Source: Lachnospiraceae bacterium UBA2734 (lineage in GTDB: Bacteria; Bacillota; Clostridia; Lachnospirales; Lachnospiraceae). Taken from it: a stretch of DNA of 16,112 bases. Made by a program: the position numbers and the translations under genes. The stretch covers positions 1,208 to 17,319 of the forward strand of contig DEKA01000037.1 of NCBI GenBank assembly GCA_002353635.1. The letters run 5' to 3'. Position 1 is the first letter of the stretch; every line of letters starts with the position of its first letter. Below the pieces are notes generated by a model, which searched no databases, was not told where the DNA came from, and saw only the letters and a program-made list of their open reading frames with translations. Positions 13,246 through 16,112 of the stretch are shown piece by piece.

Positions 13246-14112
13246 ATGAATAAACTTGCAGTGCGCTGCGCAGTGCTCTTAGGTGCAGCGTTTATTGTTA
13301 TTGGACTATACGGGCTTTCCGGCGGTTCTGTGGATTGTGAGCTGTTGACAGAAGAACCGGCAGTATCTGCAGGCGCTGCTGAAGAGGAAGCCGATGCCGC
13401 GGCGGAGGGGATGTCCGCCGCAGGGCAGGACGGGCATCTGCCTGCAGATGAATCTGCCGGTGTTCCGGCAGAGGAGATGTCTGCCGCAGGGCAGGAGGGA
13501 CGTCTTTCGGCGAAGGAGAACGCAGAGACTGCTGCGCGGCGGACAGAGGAAATCTGTGTGTATATCTGCGGCGCGGTGAAGAATGCCGGCGTGTATTGTT
13601 TTCCGGAGGGCGCGCGCATCTATCAGGCGGTAGAGGCGGCAGGCGGATTCGCAGATGATGCGGATACAGCGGCAGTGAACCAGGCCGAGAGAATGACGGA
13701 CGGAGAGAAGATCCGGATTCCCACCTTGGAGGAGACATCCGGTGAGGACACGTCTTTGGCGGGCACAGCTTCCGCATCGGGCAATTGGACGGAGCATGCA
13801 TCCGGGACTTCTGCCGCCGCGAACGGAGGCGGCGGTTCTGCTGTCAAAGGAACATCAATACAGGGTAAAGGATACATAACCGGCGGGGCAGCGCAGGACG
13901 TGTCGCCTTCCGGTGCACAGAAGGTCAATCTCAATACGGCATCCATGGAGGAGCTGATGACAATCCGGGGTGTCGGTGAGACGAGAGCCCGTGCCATTAT
14001 CGAGTACAGACAGCAGCAGGGCGGCTTTCAGACGACAGAGGAGATCTGCAGAATTTCGGGAATCGGAGAGAAGAGCTACGAGAAGATGAAAGAGCAGATC
14101 TGTGTGGAGTAG
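13246..14112 (+). CDS. comEA: ComEA-family DNA-binding protein
   Basis: ComEA is the membrane-anchored DNA receptor that binds double-stranded DNA during transformation. ATG 13246 has AGGGAG seven bases upstream and gives 288 residues. The order is: a membrane anchor (about 6-24), an Ala/Glu-rich linker with an internal repeat (56-94), an SLBB domain (about 104-160, starting ICVYICGAVKNAGVYCFPEG), a Gly/Ser/Thr-rich linker (165-225), and a double helix-hairpin-helix DNA-binding domain (226-286, with VNLNTASMEELMTIRGVGE and ISGIGEKS). This is the standard Gram-positive ComEA layout with a longer than usual linker. comEC and comEB are not adjacent; instead a two-component system follows after 4 nt. 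A role in DNA uptake is likely by family, but competence of this organism is not shown. Confidence 0.93.
   Translation: MNKLAVRCAVLLGAAFIVIGLYGLSGGSVDCELLTEEPAVSAGAAEEEADAAAEGMSAAGQDGHLPADESAGVPAEEMSAAGQEGRLSAKENAETAARRTEEICVYICGAVKNAGVYCFPEGARIYQAVEAAGGFADDADTAAVNQAERMTDGEKIRIPTLEETSGEDTSLAGTASASGNWTEHASGTSAAANGGGGSAVKGTSIQGKGYITGGAAQDVSPSGAQKVNLNTASMEELMTIRGVGETRARAIIEYRQQQGGFQTTEEICRISGIGEKSYEKMKEQICVE
13411..13527 (+). repeat. Tandem repeat inside the comEA linker
   Basis: Two copies of a similar segment begin at 13411 and 13477, 66 bp apart. They encode MSAAGQDGHLPADESAG (residues 56-72) and MSAAGQEGRLSAKENAE (78-94). DNA identity is highest over the first 24 bases or so (ATGTCyGCCGCAGGGCAGGA) and then fades. 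It is an in-frame duplication that lengthens the linker between membrane anchor and SLBB domain. Confidence 0.75.
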
Positions 14113-14116
14113 AGCG

Positions 14117-14821
14117 ATGGCGAAGAGAATTCTTGTTGTAGATGATGAAAGACTGATCGTAAAGGGCATCCGCTTCAGTCTTATGCAGGACGGCTATGAG
14201 GTGGAGGCGGCTTATGACGGCGAAGAGGGGCTTGAAAAGGTAAAAAACGGTCACTACGACGTGATTCTTCTCGATCTCATGCTGCCAAAAATGAGCGGCC
14301 TTGAGGTCTGCCAGCAGATCAGAGAATTCTCCATGGTGCCGATTATCATGCTGACGGCGAAGGGCGAGGATATGGACAAAATCCTTGGCCTCGAGTACGG
14401 TGCGGACGATTATATTACTAAGCCGTTCAATATACTTGAAGTGAAGGCGAGGATCAAGGCGATTCTGCGCAGAGCCGCGGCAGCGGAGAAGAAAGAGGAC
14501 TCCTCTGTCATTGAGAGCGGAGAGCTCCGCCTCGACAGGGAGAATCGGAGGCTCTCTATAGCAGGCCGCGAGATCAACAATCTGACGAGCAAGGAATTTG
14601 AGCTGCTCGAATTCCTCGTAGAGAATCCGGGCAAGGTATACGGCCGGGCCAAGCTCCTCGAACTGGTATGGGGCAAGGATTATCCGGGTGATGAGCGCAC
14701 AGTGGATGTACATGTGAGGCGCCTTCGCGAGAAGATTGAACCCAATCCCTCTGAGCCCACTTATGTACAGACCAAGTGGGGCGCAGGCTATTACTATCAG
14801 GAACATACGGCGGCACACTAA
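14117..14821 (+). CDS. OmpR/PhoB-family response regulator
   Basis: This 234-residue regulator has an N-terminal receiver domain (about 4-116) with the acidic pocket VVDDE (Asp9, Asp10), phospho-acceptor Asp53 in LLDLMLP, Thr80 in MLTAKGED and Lys102 in ITKPF. A C-terminal winged-helix DNA-binding domain (about 133-230) has the recognition region RTVDVHVRRLREKIE and the wing WGAGYYYQ. Start ATG 14117 lies 4 nt after the comEA stop, with GGAG overlapping the end of comEA. The cognate kinase starts 6 nt after its stop. The kinase presumably phosphorylates Asp53; target genes and signal are unknown. WalR- or PhoP-like names would be guesses. Confidence 0.95.
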   Translation: MAKRILVVDDERLIVKGIRFSLMQDGYEVEAAYDGEEGLEKVKNGHYDVILLDLMLPKMSGLEVCQQIREFSMVPIIMLTAKGEDMDKILGLEYGADDYITKPFNILEVKARIKAILRRAAAAEKKEDSSVIESGELRLDRENRRLSIAGREINNLTSKEFELLEFLVENPGKVYGRAKLLELVWGKDYPGDERTVDVHVRRLREKIEPNPSEPTYVQTKWGAGYYYQEHTAAH

Positions 14822-14827
14822 AGGCAA

Positions 14828-16112
14828 ATGGAAGAAGAAAAGAAAAGAATTTCATTACGGGAAGGCTTCCGGGCTCTGTACAACCGCTTCCCGGTGTTCC
14901 GAAGCCTCAAGGTGCGTATCTTCCTTCTCACCTTCTTTATGGGGATGATCCCCTGTCTGATCCTTCGCTACGGCATTCTTACGAATTATGAGGAGAGGGT
15001 CGTCAATGTCCGCATCAGCGAGGTCACCACACAGCTCCGGATTCTTGCCAATCACCTGCTGCTCTATGATTATCTTGACAACCCTACATCGGAGGTTGTC
15101 AATGCGGAGCTGACACAGTTCTCCTCTCTCTACGACGGGAGAGTTCTCATCATCAACGATGATCTGAAGATCGTCAAGGATACTTATGATATGTCAACGG
15201 GCAAGGTCATCGTGTCCGGTGATGTTGTCGCCTGTCTGCAGAAGGGCAGCAAGGGCGTCTCCTCGCGCTACGACAGGCAGAACAGCTACATTGAGGTCAT
15301 TGTCCCCATTGAAGAGACATCCTCTCTTGAGGATGCAGATTACCCGGGATCGCAGGATGCGCAGAAGGAGGTTGTCAACGGCGTCATGCTGGCCTCTGTG
15401 TCCACGGATTCGATCAATGCGACGCTCGAAATTCTTGCACGCAGATCGACTCTGCTCCTTCTTATTCTCCTAGTATGCATTTTCTCCATATCCCTTCTTG
15501 CGTCAACGATTCTCATCAGGCCTTTTGAGCGCCTGACGAAATCCATCAGTGATGTGCGGGCGGGCTTCACGAGCAGACCCGTCGAGGTCAATGATTATCT
15601 GGAGACGGAGCACGTCATCAGCGCCTTCAACCAGGTACTGGGCAGGATGCGCGCACTGGATGAGTCGAGGCAGGATTTCGTTTCAAATGTCTCCCACGAG
15701 CTGAAAACTCCCATGACTTCCATGAAGGTTCTTGCGGATTCGCTCCTGCAGCAGGAGGGCGATGTGCCGGCAGATGTCTATAAAGATTTCCTGCAGGACA
15801 TCGACAGCGAGCTCGACCGGGAAAACCAGATGATTTCGGAGCTCCTTACACTCGCCAAGATGGACCGCCAGCAGGTGACAATGAATGTCAAGCCGGTCAA
15901 CATCAACGGACTTGTTGAGATCGTTCTGAAAAGAGTCCGCCCTCTTGCAGGCCTTCATGACATTGAGATGACACTCGTCTCGGAGAGAGAGGTCACTGCG
16001 GAGGTTGACGAAGTCAAGATGACGCAGGTCTTCACAAATCTGATTGAAAACGCGGTCAAATATAACCGGGAACACGGCAAAGTCAAAGTGACCATCGATT
16101 CCGACCACAAGA
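14828..16112 (+). CDS. Membrane sensor histidine kinase (3' end outside window)
   Basis: The frame is open from ATG 14828 to the window end, giving 428 residues so far. It has a first membrane segment (about 29-50), an extracytoplasmic sensor region (about 51-205), a second membrane segment (about 206-231), a HAMP linker starting IRPFERLTKSI, and the dimerisation domain with phospho-acceptor His290 in FVSNVSHELKTP. The ATPase N-box NLIENAVKYN is near the end; the G boxes would be beyond the window. AAAGG lies only three bases before the ATG, so initiation may depend on coupling with the upstream regulator gene, whose stop is 6 nt away. It is the obvious partner of the response regulator. No recognisable ligand domain was seen in the sensor region. 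Confidence 0.95.
   Translation, partial: MEEEKKRISLREGFRALYNRFPVFRSLKVRIFLLTFFMGMIPCLILRYGILTNYEERVVNVRISEVTTQLRILANHLLLYDYLDNPTSEVVNAELTQFSSLYDGRVLIINDDLKIVKDTYDMSTGKVIVSGDVVACLQKGSKGVSSRYDRQNSYIEVIVPIEETSSLEDADYPGSQDAQKEVVNGVMLASVSTDSINATLEILARRSTLLLLILLVCIFSISLLASTILIRPFERLTKSISDVRAGFTSRPVEVNDYLETEHVISAFNQVLGRMRALDESRQDFVSNVSHELKTPMTSMKVLADSLLQQEGDVPADVYKDFLQDIDSELDRENQMISELLTLAKMDRQQVTMNVKPVNINGLVEIVLKRVRPLAGLHDIEMTLVSEREVTAEVDEVKMTQVFTNLIENAVKYNREHGKVKVTIDSDHK

Noticed and set aside
1..16112. CRISPR array, tRNA, rRNA, insertion sequence or phage genes
   Set aside because: No regularly spaced repeats, tRNA-like cloverleaf, rRNA segments, transposase or phage motifs were seen.

Overview
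This 16.1-kb window is a gene-dense, moderately GC-rich bacterial chromosome segment. The secA-prfB order, a class B-type sortase, a PyrI-containing aspartate transcarbamoylase, Gram-positive Shine-Dalgarno sites and a DUF5721-like protein all suggest an anaerobic Clostridia member, probably Lachnospiraceae. That placement is an inference from gene content, not from a marker tree.

Layout. (1) 1-2995, plus strand: the 3' part of secA, prfB (release factor 2) and a class B-type sortase, ending at a strong terminator (3026-3067). (2) 3108-5823, minus strand, read right to left: a DUF5721-like gene, pyrB, pyrI and a HAD phosphatase. (3) 6074-7324, minus strand: argG with its own terminator (5996-6030). 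(4) 7325-7749: an AT-rich divergent control region. It holds back-to-back promoters, a cluster of TGCATA motifs that look like ArgR operators, and two copies, one in each leader, of a conserved folded RNA element. (5) 7750-13050, plus strand: a GNAT acetyltransferase, argJ, argB, argD and an orphan extracellular solute-binding protein, closed by a GC-rich hairpin. argB-argD and argD-SBP overlap and should be translationally coupled. (6) 13246-16112, plus strand: comEA, an OmpR-family response regulator and a histidine kinase cut by the window end, behind a clear promoter (13162-13190).

How the genes work together. ArgJ, ArgB and ArgD carry glutamate to N-acetylornithine and recycle the acetyl group to give ornithine. 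ArgG acts later, joining citrulline and aspartate. argC, argF and argH are not in the window. PyrB/PyrI uses carbamoyl phosphate and aspartate for pyrimidines, so the neighbouring operons compete for the same two metabolites.

The most interesting signal is the pair of leader elements at 7391-7445 (minus, argG) and 7652-7709 (plus, GNAT-argJBD). Both have the segment GUUCAGCACmCCU, then a hairpin with UCAG in its loop, then GAyGGrAA, all enclosed by an outer stem. The loop and flanks are conserved, but the stems differ in sequence and still pair. This is the pattern of a structured cis-regulatory RNA, possibly a metabolite sensor. It recalls in outline the cyanobacterial glutamine-binding RNAs, but that resemblance is from memory and untested.
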